DNA from: Novosphingobium sp. RL4
GTDB taxonomy: Bacteria > Pseudomonadota > Alphaproteobacteria > Sphingomonadales > Sphingomonadaceae
Direction of reading: 5' to 3'
DNA: 64,000 nucleotides
Assembly: GCF_035658495.1 (NCBI RefSeq)
Contig: NZ_CP141944.1
Coordinates: 1,762,001-1,826,000, forward strand
Shown here: positions 48,948-56,651 of the stretch, piece after piece
How positions within the stretch are numbered: the first letter of the stretch is position 1
Layout: every line of letters begins with the position of its first letter
Notes under the pieces: model-generated
Told to the model about the DNA's origin: nothing
Seen by the model: only the letters and a program-made list of their open reading frames with translations
The model's database searches: none
Made by a program: the position numbers and the translations under genes

Positions 48948-49571
48948 CTAGCATCCCGTAGGCGTGACGCGGCCGGCGTAAGTGGGCGAGAGTGGGAAGT
49001 TCAGCTCCGCCAGCAGGGCGGCATCGGCATGGCAGTACTTCGCGGCGGGAACGAAGGCGAGCACAGGGGTGAACGCGAAGCCTTCGTGGTTCCTGACCAG
49101 CGCGAACGACTGGATATGCGTGGTTGCAGCCTTGTAGGGCGATTTCTCCACGTCGCGGCTGGCGATCAGCATGTAAAGCGTCGTCCGGCCCTCGTGGTTG
49201 CCACGAGCGAAACGGACAGAGCGGATCATGTCGTCTCCCACGTCGGGCGCATCGATGATGGATTCGCGCCCCTCGAGCGTGGCTGACGCATCTCCCACCT
49301 TGACGAGAAAGACGTGCTGGCCGCGGATCTTGTTGTTCTGCCGCCAGAGCTGCGCGATCGAACCGTCCTGATCGGTTCCGGCAATGTCGGGCATGGGGTT
49401 GACGCCGGGGGCGAGCGTGATCGGCGTCAGGCTTGCGGCACTATCTGCGCCGGTGGCCCGGTGAGTGTCCGGTGCCGGACGCGATGCGGCGGCGATGCCG
49501 GGCAGGGCGGCCAGCGTGGGGGCCGAAAGCAGGAAAAGAAGGCGAGGAAGAGAGGCAGGGCGCATCGGCAT
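48948..49571 (-). CDS. Exported protein of unknown function
   Basis: A 207-residue protein with a signal peptide (PRLLFLLSAPTLAALPGIAA, cut near residue 29). The mature part has no motif I recognise; it is beta-rich by look, with two Cys near the C-terminus (AKYCHADA and the terminal Gly-Cys) that may form a disulfide in the periplasm. A second ATG at 49565 is possible. Normal GC content and codon use indicate a genuine native gene. Confidence 0.6.
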   Translation of the reverse strand: MPMRPASLPRLLFLLSAPTLAALPGIAAASRPAPDTHRATGADSAASLTPITLAPGVNPMPDIAGTDQDGSIAQLWRQNNKIRGQHVFLVKVGDASATLEGRESIIDAPDVGDDMIRSVRFARGNHEGRTTLYMLIASRDVEKSPYKAATTHIQSFALVRNHEGFAFTPVLAFVPAAKYCHADAALLAELNFPLSPTYAGRVTPTGC

Positions 49572-49928
49572 TCCCTTACATGGCGCATCCCTGCGAAGGT
49601 TTTGCCGGAGCGCGGGAGGCGGGGCAAGGGTGCTGGCCGAAAGGGGTAGGATCGGATTCGCAGGGGTGGACCGGCGGTTTTCCGCGCCTGGCGCAGTTCA
49701 CGATGTGCTTTGCAAAGAGGGGTGCATGCCGGTTCAAACCGGAAATTCGGCCTGTGGAAAACTTTGTTTTCTCTGGAAATTGTCAGGATTTCCGGGGCGT
49801 CCGGGAGGGAGGTGGGGTGCGTGGTCGGGCCGGGGGCAACAAAAAACCGAAAGGCCTCTTGCCACCCCCGGAGTCGCCCTATATAGGCGCGCTCCTGCCC
49901 AGGGCGGTCTTCGGAACGCCCTCCCGGT
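49572..49928. other. 357-bp gap before tRNA-Pro
   Basis: No gene is visible: the frames that cross it are short, and they are the antisense of the tRNA gene or of the neighbouring protein. The only recognisable element is the tRNA-Pro promoter at its right end. Confidence 0.5.
49859..49887 (+). promoter_or_regulatory. Probable promoter of tRNA-Pro
   Basis: TTGCCA (49859-49864) and TATATAGG (49880-49887) lie with 15-17 bp spacing about 45 bp upstream of the tRNA gene, and the GC-rich stretch just before the tRNA fits a stringent discriminator. Confidence 0.45.
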
Positions 49929-50005
49929 CGGGGAATAGCTCAGCCTGGTAGAGCACTGTCTTCGGGAGGCAGGGGCCGGAGGTTCGAATCCTCTTTCCCC
50001 GACCA
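49929..50005 (+). tRNA. tRNA-Pro (CGG)
   Basis: 77-nt cloverleaf with encoded CCA: acceptor CGGGGAA/TTCCCCG, D-arm GCTCAGCCTGGTAGAGC, anticodon loop TTCGGGA (anticodon CGG), T-arm GGAGGTTCGAATCCTCT. Confidence 0.96.
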
Positions 50006-50008
50006 ACG

Positions 50009-50038
50009 AAAAGCCCGGCGTTTTACGCCGGGCTTTTT
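50009..50038 (+). terminator. Rho-independent terminator of tRNA-Pro
   Basis: AAAAGCCCGGCGT pairs with ACGCCGGGCTTTTT right after the tRNA. On the minus strand it can also end the transcript of the small CxxC gene. Confidence 0.9.
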
Positions 50039-50117
50039 GCTGTCTGGGTCATGTTTCCGTCGATGCCATGGTTCCGCCGCTGGACGAGCAACGGCGGAGC
50101 GACCGAAGCTTCCTTTT

Positions 50118-50240
50118 TCAGCGCACCTGCCAGAAGCCCAGGCAATCCTCGCACATGTCGCCCGGCGGGCATTGCGCGCAGCGGGCGGGCACGGAAACAT
50201 GCTTGCGCAGCCAGTGCGCGGCGGAAATCAGCCAGTTCAT
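50118..50240 (-). CDS. 40-residue protein with paired CxxC motifs
   Basis: A short frame starting MNWLISAAHWLRKHVSVPAR and then CAQCPPGDMCEDCLGFWQVR: four cysteines at 21, 24, 30 and 33 (C-x2-C-x5-C-x2-C), a compact zinc- or cluster-binding knuckle. AGGGGG precedes the ATG at about seven bases. There is no other gene in this 340-bp gap. The metal-site pattern plus a good ribosome site make it credible despite its size; function unknown. Confidence 0.5.
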   Translation of the reverse strand: MNWLISAAHWLRKHVSVPARCAQCPPGDMCEDCLGFWQVR

Positions 50241-50384
50241 TTACAGCCCCCTGTAAAACCCCATTTGCGCAGAGCATTAGCTAACGGCGGCGGCCGTCCG
50301 TGCTTAAAAGATTGTCACGCTTTTGCTGGGTGGTTGGGTGGCCGCCCTTTTCCTTCGCGGGCGCGATGGTCTAGGTTTCGGGCC

Positions 50385-51350
50385 ATGACCGAAACGCTCA
50401 TTGCCGATTCCGCCGCCTCCACCACCGCCCGCCACTGGGAGTGGCAATATCTCGACCTCATGCGCCGCATCTGGGACGAGGGCGACGAACGGGTGGACCG
50501 TACCGGCATCGGCACGCGCTCGGTGTTCGGTGCGACGATCCGATTCGATCTTTCTGGCGGCGCGATGCCGCTGCTCACCACCAAGCGGGTCTACTGGAAG
50601 ACGGCGACGCGCGAGCTGCTCTGGTTCCTGACCGGGGAAACCAATATTCGCCCGCTTTGCGCGCAAGGCGTGGAAATCTGGACCGACTGGCCGCTGGACC
50701 GCTATCGCCGCGAAACCGGACTGGAAATTTCCCGCGCCGATTTTTCCCGCCGGATCGTGGAAGATGCCGGATTTGCGCAGGAGTGGGGCGATCTCGGGCC
50801 GGTCTACGGCAAGCAGTGGGTGGACTGGCCGGTCTACGAAGCGGCGGAGGGCGGCCTCTATCGCAAGCGCGCGGAAGGCGTGAACCAGGTCGCGCAAGTG
50901 ATCGAGAGCCTCAGGAACAATCCGGGCAGCCGCCGCCACATCATCGAGGGCTGGAACGTGGCCGAACTCGATTCGATGGCGCTGCCGCCGTGCCACAAGA
51001 GCTATCAGTTCCACGTCGCCGACGGCCGGCTGTCCTGCGCGCTCTATCAGCGGAGCTGCGATCTCGGACTCGGCTTTGCTTTCAACATGTGGTCGTTGGC
51101 GCTGCTGACGCGGATGTTCGCACAGCAATGCAACCTTGAGCCGGGCGAGGCAGTTTGGATGGGTGGTGATGTCCATCTCTACCTCAACCACGCCGCGCTG
51201 GTCGAAGAGCAACTGGCGCGGCAGCCGGCAGGCGAAGCGCGTCTCGATATCGCGCGAAAGCCCGATTCGATCTTCGATTACCGGATCGAGGATTTCGTGG
51301 TCGAAGGCTACGCGCCGCAAGCGCATATTGCCGCTTCTGTGGCCGTTTAG
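50385..51350 (+). CDS. thyA: Thymidylate synthase
   Basis: A 321-residue enzyme that methylates dUMP to dTMP using methylene-tetrahydrofolate. Catalytic loop SMALPPCHKSYQFHVADG with Cys203; folate and dUMP contacts in YQRSCDLGLGFAFNMWSLAL and GDVHLYLNH. It is longer than the 264-residue E. coli enzyme because of an insertion between about 100 and 138 (after GVEIWTDWPL), as in many ThyA proteins. ATG 50385 chosen; the frame is open upstream through the small-gene region. Confidence 0.96.
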   Translation: MTETLIADSAASTTARHWEWQYLDLMRRIWDEGDERVDRTGIGTRSVFGATIRFDLSGGAMPLLTTKRVYWKTATRELLWFLTGETNIRPLCAQGVEIWTDWPLDRYRRETGLEISRADFSRRIVEDAGFAQEWGDLGPVYGKQWVDWPVYEAAEGGLYRKRAEGVNQVAQVIESLRNNPGSRRHIIEGWNVAELDSMALPPCHKSYQFHVADGRLSCALYQRSCDLGLGFAFNMWSLALLTRMFAQQCNLEPGEAVWMGGDVHLYLNHAALVEEQLARQPAGEARLDIARKPDSIFDYRIEDFVVEGYAPQAHIAASVAV

Positions 51351-51378
51351 GTGTCGTTCTGGTGCCTTTCTGTGTGGA

Positions 51379-51406
51379 TTGACATTGCCGATGGTTGAAA
51401 TATTAT
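51379..51406 (+). promoter_or_regulatory. Strong sigma-70 promoter of the branched-chain oxoacid dehydrogenase operon
   Basis: TTGACA (51379-51384), 16-bp spacer, TATTAT (51401-51406). Both hexamers are at or one base from consensus, which is rare in this GC-rich window. Transcription should begin near 51413, leaving a leader of ~90 nt before the E1alpha gene. Confidence 0.7.
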
Positions 51407-51503
51407 GACCTGACCGTGGAATTTTGAAACGCGCCAGGTTCGTCCCTTTTCCTTGCGCGGTTCGGCTTCTCACGGCCCGGAAAGGCGGGAGAGGATAACC
51501 AGA

Positions 51504-52802
51504 ATGGCCGAAGGCCCGGTTCGTACAGGCAAGTCACGCGGTAATCTGCCGCCACTCGATCTCTATGTCCCCGAGCCGAGATATCGGCCCGGCGATACGG
51601 TCGACTACACCCACCTGGAAATCCCCGAACCGGGCCTTCTGGCCCGGCCGGATGAGGCCTGTGAGGCGCGGGAAACCTGGCCTTTCACGCTGGACATGAT
51701 CCGCGTCCTCGGTGACGACGATCGCGCCGTCGGCCCGTGGAATCCCGGCCTCGATCCCGAGACCTTGCGCCGGATGCTGGCAACGATGGCGCTCACCCGC
51801 GCCTTCGACGATCGCATGTATCGCGGCCAGCGCCAGGGGAAGACCAGCTTCTACATGAAGTCCACCGGCGAGGAGGCTATCTCCATCGCCTGTGCCCACG
51901 CCCTTGCGGCGGACGACATGGTGTTCCCCAGCTACCGCCAGCAGGGCATCCTGATCGCCCGCGGCTATCCGCTGGTGGAGATGGTCAACCAGATCTACTC
52001 GAACCGCGCCGACCCGCTGAAGGGGCGGCAGTTGCCGATCATGTATTCGGCCAAGGACTACGGATTCTTCTCGATTTCCGGCAATCTCGCCACCCAGTTC
52101 CCGCAGGCGGTGGGCTGGGCGATGGCGAGCGCGATCAAGGGCGATACCCGCATCGCCACCAGTTTTGTGGGAGAAGGCTCCAGCGCCGAGGGCGATTTCC
52201 ACGCGGCGATGACCTTCGCGGCGGTCTACAACGCGCCGGTCGTGCTCAATGTGGTCAACAACCAGTGGGCGATCTCCAGCTTCTCCGGCTTTGCCGGGGC
52301 CGAGCGCACGACTTTTGCAGCGCGTGCGGCGGGTTACGGCATTGCCGGGCTGCGTGTCGACGGTAACGACATCCTGGCGGTCTATGCGGCGATGGAATGG
52401 GCGGCGAACCGTGCCCGCGCCAACAAGGGCCCGACCCTGATCGAGCACTTCACCTACCGCGCCGAAGGTCACTCCACCTCGGACGATCCCAGCGCCTATC
52501 GGTCCGCGCGCGAGGCCGAGGACTGGCCGCTCGGCGATCCGATCACGCGGCTCAAGAAGCACCTGATCGCGCTGGGCGAATGGTCCGAGGAGCAGCACGA
52601 GGCGATGGACCGTGAATTGGCCGAACAGGTCAAGGTCGCCACCAAGGAGGCCGAGAAGAACGGCATCCTCGGGCATGGGCTTCATCACCCGTTCCATACG
52701 ATGTTCGAGGACGTGTTCGAGGAACTGCCCTGGCATCTCCAGGAACAGGCCGAACAGGCGATCCGAGAGCGACAGACCAAATGGCCGGAGTGGAAGGAGT
52801 GA
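51504..52802 (+). CDS. bkdA1: Branched-chain 2-oxoacid dehydrogenase E1 alpha subunit
   Basis: A 432-residue thiamine-diphosphate subunit that decarboxylates the 2-oxoacids from Val, Leu and Ile. TPP-binding region TSFVGEGSSAEGDFHAAMTF ... VNNQWAISS (G-E-G-x~26-N-N), preceded by the conserved STGEEAISIACAHALAADD and HxxxGxxxL-like loop YRQQGILIARGYPL. Followed after 5 bp by the beta subunit gene. The start at 51504 follows GAGAGG. Alternative: pyruvate dehydrogenase E1 of the two-gene type, but the N-terminal extension and sequence around the active site are those of the BCKDH type. Confidence 0.9.
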   Translation: MAEGPVRTGKSRGNLPPLDLYVPEPRYRPGDTVDYTHLEIPEPGLLARPDEACEARETWPFTLDMIRVLGDDDRAVGPWNPGLDPETLRRMLATMALTRAFDDRMYRGQRQGKTSFYMKSTGEEAISIACAHALAADDMVFPSYRQQGILIARGYPLVEMVNQIYSNRADPLKGRQLPIMYSAKDYGFFSISGNLATQFPQAVGWAMASAIKGDTRIATSFVGEGSSAEGDFHAAMTFAAVYNAPVVLNVVNNQWAISSFSGFAGAERTTFAARAAGYGIAGLRVDGNDILAVYAAMEWAANRARANKGPTLIEHFTYRAEGHSTSDDPSAYRSAREAEDWPLGDPITRLKKHLIALGEWSEEQHEAMDRELAEQVKVATKEAEKNGILGHGLHHPFHTMFEDVFEELPWHLQEQAEQAIRERQTKWPEWKE

Positions 52803-52807
52803 GGACC

Positions 52808-53860
52808 ATGATCGAGGAAAACCCCGTCAGCCTCCACGACGCGCCAAGCCGTCCGATGAACATGATCGAGGCGATCAACGATGCGCTCGACATCATGATG
52901 GCGCGCGATCCTGATGTCGTCATCATGGGCGAGGATGTCGGCTACTTCGGCGGCGTGTTCCGCGCGACGGCGGGCCTTCAGAAGAAGTTCGGCAAGAACC
53001 GCGTGTTCGACACGCCGATCAACGAGTGCGGCATCATCGGCGCCGCCGTGGGCATGGCGGCCTATGGCCTGCGCCCGGTGCCGGAAATCCAGTTCGCGGA
53101 CTATATCTATCCCGGCCTCGACCAGCTCGTCTCGGAAGCGGCGCGCCTGCGCTATCGTTCGGCGGGCGAGTTCGTGGCGCCGATCACGGTGCGTTCGCCC
53201 TTCGGTGGCGGCATCTTCGGCGGCCAGACCCACAGCCAGAGCCCGGAGGCCTTGTTTACCCATGTCGCCGGTCTCAAGACTGTGATCCCGGCGACGCCTC
53301 ACGATGCCAAGGGCCTGCTGATCGCGGCGATCGAGGACAACGATCCCGTCATCTTCTTCGAGCCCAAGCGCATTTATAACGGCCCGTTCGACGGTTATTA
53401 CGACCGACCCTCGCGGCCCTGGAAGGGGTTGCCGGGTAGCCAGGTTCCGGAGGGTTACTACCGCATTCCGCTCGGCAAGGCGCGTGTGGTGCGCGAAGGT
53501 GCCGCGCTGACGGTCGTGACGTACGGCACCATGGTCCACGTTGCCGAGGCGGTGCTGGCCGAGAAGGGTGTCGACGCTGAAATCATCGACTTGCGCAGCC
53601 TCGTCCCGCTGGACATCGATACTGTGGAAAAGTCGGTGGAGAAGACGGGGAAATGCCTGGTGATACACGAGGCGACCCGCACTTCCGGTTTCGGCGCCGA
53701 GCTCGTCACGCTCGTGCAGGAGCGCTGCTTCTATCATCTCGAAGCCCCGGTGGAGCGCGTGACCGGTTTCGACACGCCTTATCCGCACAGCCTCGAGTGG
53801 GCCTATTTCCCCGGTCCCGTCCGCATTGGCGAGGCGGTCGATCGGCTCATGAAGGATTGA
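52808..53860 (+). CDS. bkdA2: Branched-chain 2-oxoacid dehydrogenase E1 beta subunit
   Basis: A 350-residue transketolase-like partner of E1 alpha. It shows IMGEDVGYFGGVFRATAGLQ, VFDTPINECGIIGAAVGMAA, PEIQFADYIYPGLDQLVSEA with the family's F-x-D-Y/F, and LVIHEATRTSGFGAELVTLV. AAGGAGTGAGG lies before ATG 52808. Together with alpha it forms the heterotetramer that hands an acyl group to the E2 lipoyl arm. Confidence 0.93.
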   Translation: MIEENPVSLHDAPSRPMNMIEAINDALDIMMARDPDVVIMGEDVGYFGGVFRATAGLQKKFGKNRVFDTPINECGIIGAAVGMAAYGLRPVPEIQFADYIYPGLDQLVSEAARLRYRSAGEFVAPITVRSPFGGGIFGGQTHSQSPEALFTHVAGLKTVIPATPHDAKGLLIAAIEDNDPVIFFEPKRIYNGPFDGYYDRPSRPWKGLPGSQVPEGYYRIPLGKARVVREGAALTVVTYGTMVHVAEAVLAEKGVDAEIIDLRSLVPLDIDTVEKSVEKTGKCLVIHEATRTSGFGAELVTLVQERCFYHLEAPVERVTGFDTPYPHSLEWAYFPGPVRIGEAVDRLMKD

Positions 53861-53864
53861 TCCG

Positions 53865-55211
53865 ATGGGTCGTTTCACATTCCGCCTGCCGGACATCGGC
53901 GAAGGCATCGCAGAGGCCGAGATCGTCGCCTGGCACGTCAAGGTCGGCGATACGGTCGAGGAAGACGGCCGCCTGGCCGACATGATGACCGACAAGGCCA
54001 CGGTCGAGATGGAGAGCCCGGTTTCGGGCGTGGTCGTGGAGGTCGCGGGCGAAGCGGGCGACGTGATCGCTATCGGCTCGCCGCTGGTGGTGATCGAGGT
54101 TGAGGGCGCTGGCAACGAAGTCGACCGTGCACCTGCGCCGAAGGCCGAAGTGGTCGAGCAGCGGATCGAGGCGGAAACGCCCGATGCTGGCGATGTGGCG
54201 CGCGTGGAAAGCGCGGTGGCACCGGAGGCGAAGCCTGTCCCCGCCCCCACAGCTCTCACGCCAAAGCCGGCCCCCGCTCAGGCTGAGCCCGTCGAATCCC
54301 GCGCACCCACGCCCACGCCAAAACCGACTGCCCCCCACGCCAAGGTCATGGCCAGCCCGGCCGTGCGAAAGCGTGCAGCCGATCTCGGCATCGATCTGGG
54401 TGAAGTGCGCCCGGCCGAAGATGGCCGCCTGCGTCATTCGGATCTCGACGCCTTCCTGTCCTACAATGCTTCCGGCGGGTTCCAGCCCGCCGGGCGCAAG
54501 GGGCAGGACGAGCAGGTGCGCGTGATCGGCCTGCGCCGCCGCATCGCCGAGAATATGGCTGCGTCGAAGCGCCAGATACCCCACTTCGCCTATGTCGAGG
54601 AATTCGACGTCACGGCACTGGAGGAAACCCGCGCGCAGCTTAACGCAGGGCGGGGCGACCGGCCGAAGCTGACGATGCTGCCGTTCCTCATCACCGCGAT
54701 CTGCAAGCTGCTGCCCAAGTATCCGATGCTCAATGCGCATTATGATGACGAGGCTGGCGTGGTGACGCGCTACGGCTCGGTGCATCTGGGCATGGCGGCG
54801 CAGACCCCGGCGGGGCTGATGGTTCCGGTGATCCGCGATGCGCAGGGCCGCAACTTGTGGCAACTGGCCACCGAGATCGGGCGTCTGGCACAGGCTGCGC
54901 GGGACGGTTCGGCCAGGTCGTCCGAGCTTTCGGGATCGACGATCACCGTGACCTCGCTCGGGCCGATGGGCGGGGTGGCGACCACGCCGGTCATCAACCG
55001 TCCCGAAGTGGCGATCATCGGGCCGAACCGCATCGTCGAGCGACCGATGTTCGTGAAGGGTGCGGTTGGCGTGGAGCGCATCGAGAAGCGCAAAATCATG
55101 AATATCTCGATGTCCTGCGATCACCGCGTGGTAGATGGCTGGGATGCTGCCAGCTTCGCGCAGGACCTCAAGAAGCTGATCGAGGCTCCCGCGCTCATTC
55201 TTGCGGGGTAA
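53865..55211 (+). CDS. bkdB: Branched-chain 2-oxoacid dehydrogenase E2 (dihydrolipoyl acyltransferase)
   Basis: A 448-residue core of the complex. Residues 1-80: lipoyl domain with DMMTDKATVEMESPVSG (the Lys is lipoylated). Residues ~85-160: Ala/Pro-rich swinging linker. Residues ~163-198: peripheral-subunit-binding domain (ASPAVRKRAADLGIDLGEV). Residues ~215-448: acyltransferase with MSCDHRVVDGWDAASFAQDL (H-x3-D-G). The linker codons at 54273-54296 coincide with a REP-like repeat encoding PAQAEPVES. The E3 lipoamide dehydrogenase is not in the window. Confidence 0.95.
   Translation: MGRFTFRLPDIGEGIAEAEIVAWHVKVGDTVEEDGRLADMMTDKATVEMESPVSGVVVEVAGEAGDVIAIGSPLVVIEVEGAGNEVDRAPAPKAEVVEQRIEAETPDAGDVARVESAVAPEAKPVPAPTALTPKPAPAQAEPVESRAPTPTPKPTAPHAKVMASPAVRKRAADLGIDLGEVRPAEDGRLRHSDLDAFLSYNASGGFQPAGRKGQDEQVRVIGLRRRIAENMAASKRQIPHFAYVEEFDVTALEETRAQLNAGRGDRPKLTMLPFLITAICKLLPKYPMLNAHYDDEAGVVTRYGSVHLGMAAQTPAGLMVPVIRDAQGRNLWQLATEIGRLAQAARDGSARSSELSGSTITVTSLGPMGGVATTPVINRPEVAIIGPNRIVERPMFVKGAVGVERIEKRKIMNISMSCDHRVVDGWDAASFAQDLKKLIEAPALILAG
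54273..54296. repeat. REP-like repeat copy inside the E2 linker coding sequence
   Basis: CCCGCTCAGGCTGAGCCCGT CGAA is, on the opposite strand, a 21/24 match to the repeat at 44754-44777 (TTCGACAGGCTCGGGCTGAG). Read in frame it encodes part of the Pro/Ala-rich linker of the E2 protein. Confidence 0.5.
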
Positions 55212-55224
55212 CGGGAGAAAGGGA

Positions 55225-55821
55225 ATGGGCAGGGATCCGCGCGTCGATGACTATATCGAGGGAGCCGCGGACTTTGCCCGCCCTATCCTCGAACATCTGC
55301 GGGCGTTGGCCCACCGCGCGCTTCCCGGGGCGGAGGAGGCGATCAAGTGGGGAATGCCGCACTTCACGGTGAGCGGGAAGAACGTGGCCGGGATGGCGGC
55401 GTTCAAGGCGCATTGCACGTTCGTGATTCATGGCGATGGCCGGCAAGGCGACGCCATGGGCCAGTTCGGGCGAATCACAGGGATCGCCGACCTGCCGGAC
55501 GAAGCCGTGCTGACCGCGAATCTTCAGGCGGCTCTGGACCGGGTGCTGGAGAAGGGTACCGCACTCCGGATCGACGGCACACGCAAGCCTCGTCCCGAAA
55601 TACCGATGCCGGATGATTTTGCGGCCCTGCTGGCCGCAACGCCTGAGGCGCAGGATGCCTTCGGCCGGTTCACATCCTCCCAGCGCCGCGACTATCTTGA
55701 ATGGATCACCGAAGCGAAGACTGCCGCCACGCGGGACAAGCGCATGGTACAGGCGTCCGAGTGGATCGCCGAGGGAAAGACACGCAACTGGAAGTACGAG
55801 AAGCCCCGCAGGAACGCCTGA
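55225..55821 (+). CDS. YdeI/DUF1801-family protein
   Basis: A 198-residue cytosolic protein. Residues ~10-110 are a DUF1801 domain (ALPGAEEAIKWGMPHFTVSG, then AFKAHCTFVIHG), and the C-terminal half has the YdeI-type bacteriocin-protection motif FGRFTSSQRRDYLEWITEAK TAATRDKRM. The family fold is known from YdhG/YdeI proteins, but no biochemical role is secure. Start 55225 follows GGGAGAAAGGGA; it sits 13 bp after the E2 stop, and may ride on the bkd transcript. Confidence 0.8.
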   Translation: MGRDPRVDDYIEGAADFARPILEHLRALAHRALPGAEEAIKWGMPHFTVSGKNVAGMAAFKAHCTFVIHGDGRQGDAMGQFGRITGIADLPDEAVLTANLQAALDRVLEKGTALRIDGTRKPRPEIPMPDDFAALLAATPEAQDAFGRFTSSQRRDYLEWITEAKTAATRDKRMVQASEWIAEGKTRNWKYEKPRRNA

Positions 55822-56025
55822 CGTCTTGCGCGGGACGCGGCAGGGCGGTGGATCGGCCTGGTTTCAAAATTTTTTTCGCGTGTTTTCCTTCGGCCGGCCC
55901 ACCCGTGAGGTGTTTTCGAGAGGTGAAAATCGCAAAAACATCGACTGAATCGTGCCATCGGCAAAACTGTCCACAGGCTAGTCGCGGCGTGGTCGTAAAA
56001 ATCTCTCTTGGGCTGGAATAGTGCG

Positions 56026-56054
56026 TTGACAGCCACCCGGTGCTGACATAGAGG
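56026..56054 (+). promoter_or_regulatory. Probable promoter of the tRNA-Asp genes
   Basis: A consensus TTGACA (56026-56031) is followed after 17 bp by TAGAGG, with a GC-rich discriminator, about 33 bp before the first tRNA-Asp. Confidence 0.45.
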
Positions 56055-56086
56055 GCGGCCTCCCAAGCGGACGCAACCGCAAGAAC

Positions 56087-56163
56087 GCGGGTGTAGCTCA
56101 GTTGGTTAGAGTGCCGGCCTGTCACGCCGGAGGTCGCGGGTTCGAGCCCCGTCACTCGCGCCA
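56087..56163 (+). tRNA. tRNA-Asp (GTC), copy 1
   Basis: 77 nt with encoded CCA: acceptor GCGGGTG/CACTCGC, D-arm GCTCAGTTGGTTAGAGT, anticodon loop CTGTCAC (anticodon GTC), T-arm CGCGGGTTCGAGCCCCG. Confidence 0.96.
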
Positions 56164-56252
56164 CTTGGGAATTCCCTGTCTGTGACAGGCAGGGGAAAAT
56201 GCTGGTAATCCAGCGACTTGAGGTAGTCTGAAAACCTCACATATATTGCTGC

Positions 56253-56329
56253 GCGGGTGTAGCTCAGTTGGTTAGAGTGCCGGCCTGTCACGCCGGAGGT
56301 CGCGGGTTCGAGCCCCGTCACTCGCGCCA
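56253..56329 (+). tRNA. tRNA-Asp (GTC), copy 2
   Basis: Identical over all 77 nt to the copy at 56087-56163, 89 bp downstream in the same direction. The spacers differ from the flanks, so this is a tandem duplication of the tRNA itself, not of a larger unit. Confidence 0.96.
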
Positions 56330-56363
56330 CTTCCTTGACTGGAAGAGGAAAGCAATATCATGA

Positions 56364-56391
56364 AAAAGGCCGGGAGAAATCCCGGCCTTTT
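56364..56391 (+). terminator. Rho-independent terminator after the tRNA-Asp pair
   Basis: AAAAGGCCGGGA pairs with TCCCGGCCTTTT around a 4-nt GAAA loop, followed by CTTTTG. It can also serve the DUF2842 gene converging from the right. Confidence 0.85.
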
Positions 56392-56433
56392 CTTTTGCCT
56401 GCGATATGCGGAAAAAATGAAAGCGCCGGGGAA

Positions 56434-56649
56434 TCATCCCCAGCGCCCTGTCTCCATCCAGATCAGGAATCGCCGCAAGGGCATGATCCATACTACCCCC
56501 ATGAAGAGGTAGATGGGGGTCTGGAGCAGGACATGCCAATCCGACATGAGTGGGGCGACGTAGCGTGCTATCAGCAGCCCGTAGGCGCACAGGACAAGCA
56601 GCAGCCCCAATACGCCGAACGGGATCCGCCAGGTCGGTGTTTCGCGCAA
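56434..56649 (-). CDS. DUF2842 small membrane protein
   Basis: A 71-residue protein: RETPTWRIPFGVLGLLLVLC AYGLLIARYV forms the first helix and LLQTPIYLFMGVVWIMPLRRFL the second, with a WMETGRWG tail. This two-helix layout with a terminal W-x-E-T-G matches DUF2842, a family of unknown function in Alphaproteobacteria. The likely start is TTG 56649, two bases after the cyclo-ligase stop, with AGGGGA upstream; no ATG is near. Translational coupling with the cyclo-ligase gene is likely. Confidence 0.75.
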   Translation of the reverse strand: MRETPTWRIPFGVLGLLLVLCAYGLLIARYVAPLMSDWHVLLQTPIYLFMGVVWIMPLRRFLIWMETGRWG

Positions 56650-56651
56650 GG

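Noticed and set aside
49929-56329. tRNA-Pro and tRNA-Asp genes as attachment sites of the island
   Set aside because: The sequence between them and the cyclo-ligase gene is all chromosomal and no partial tRNA repeat is seen near the integrase.
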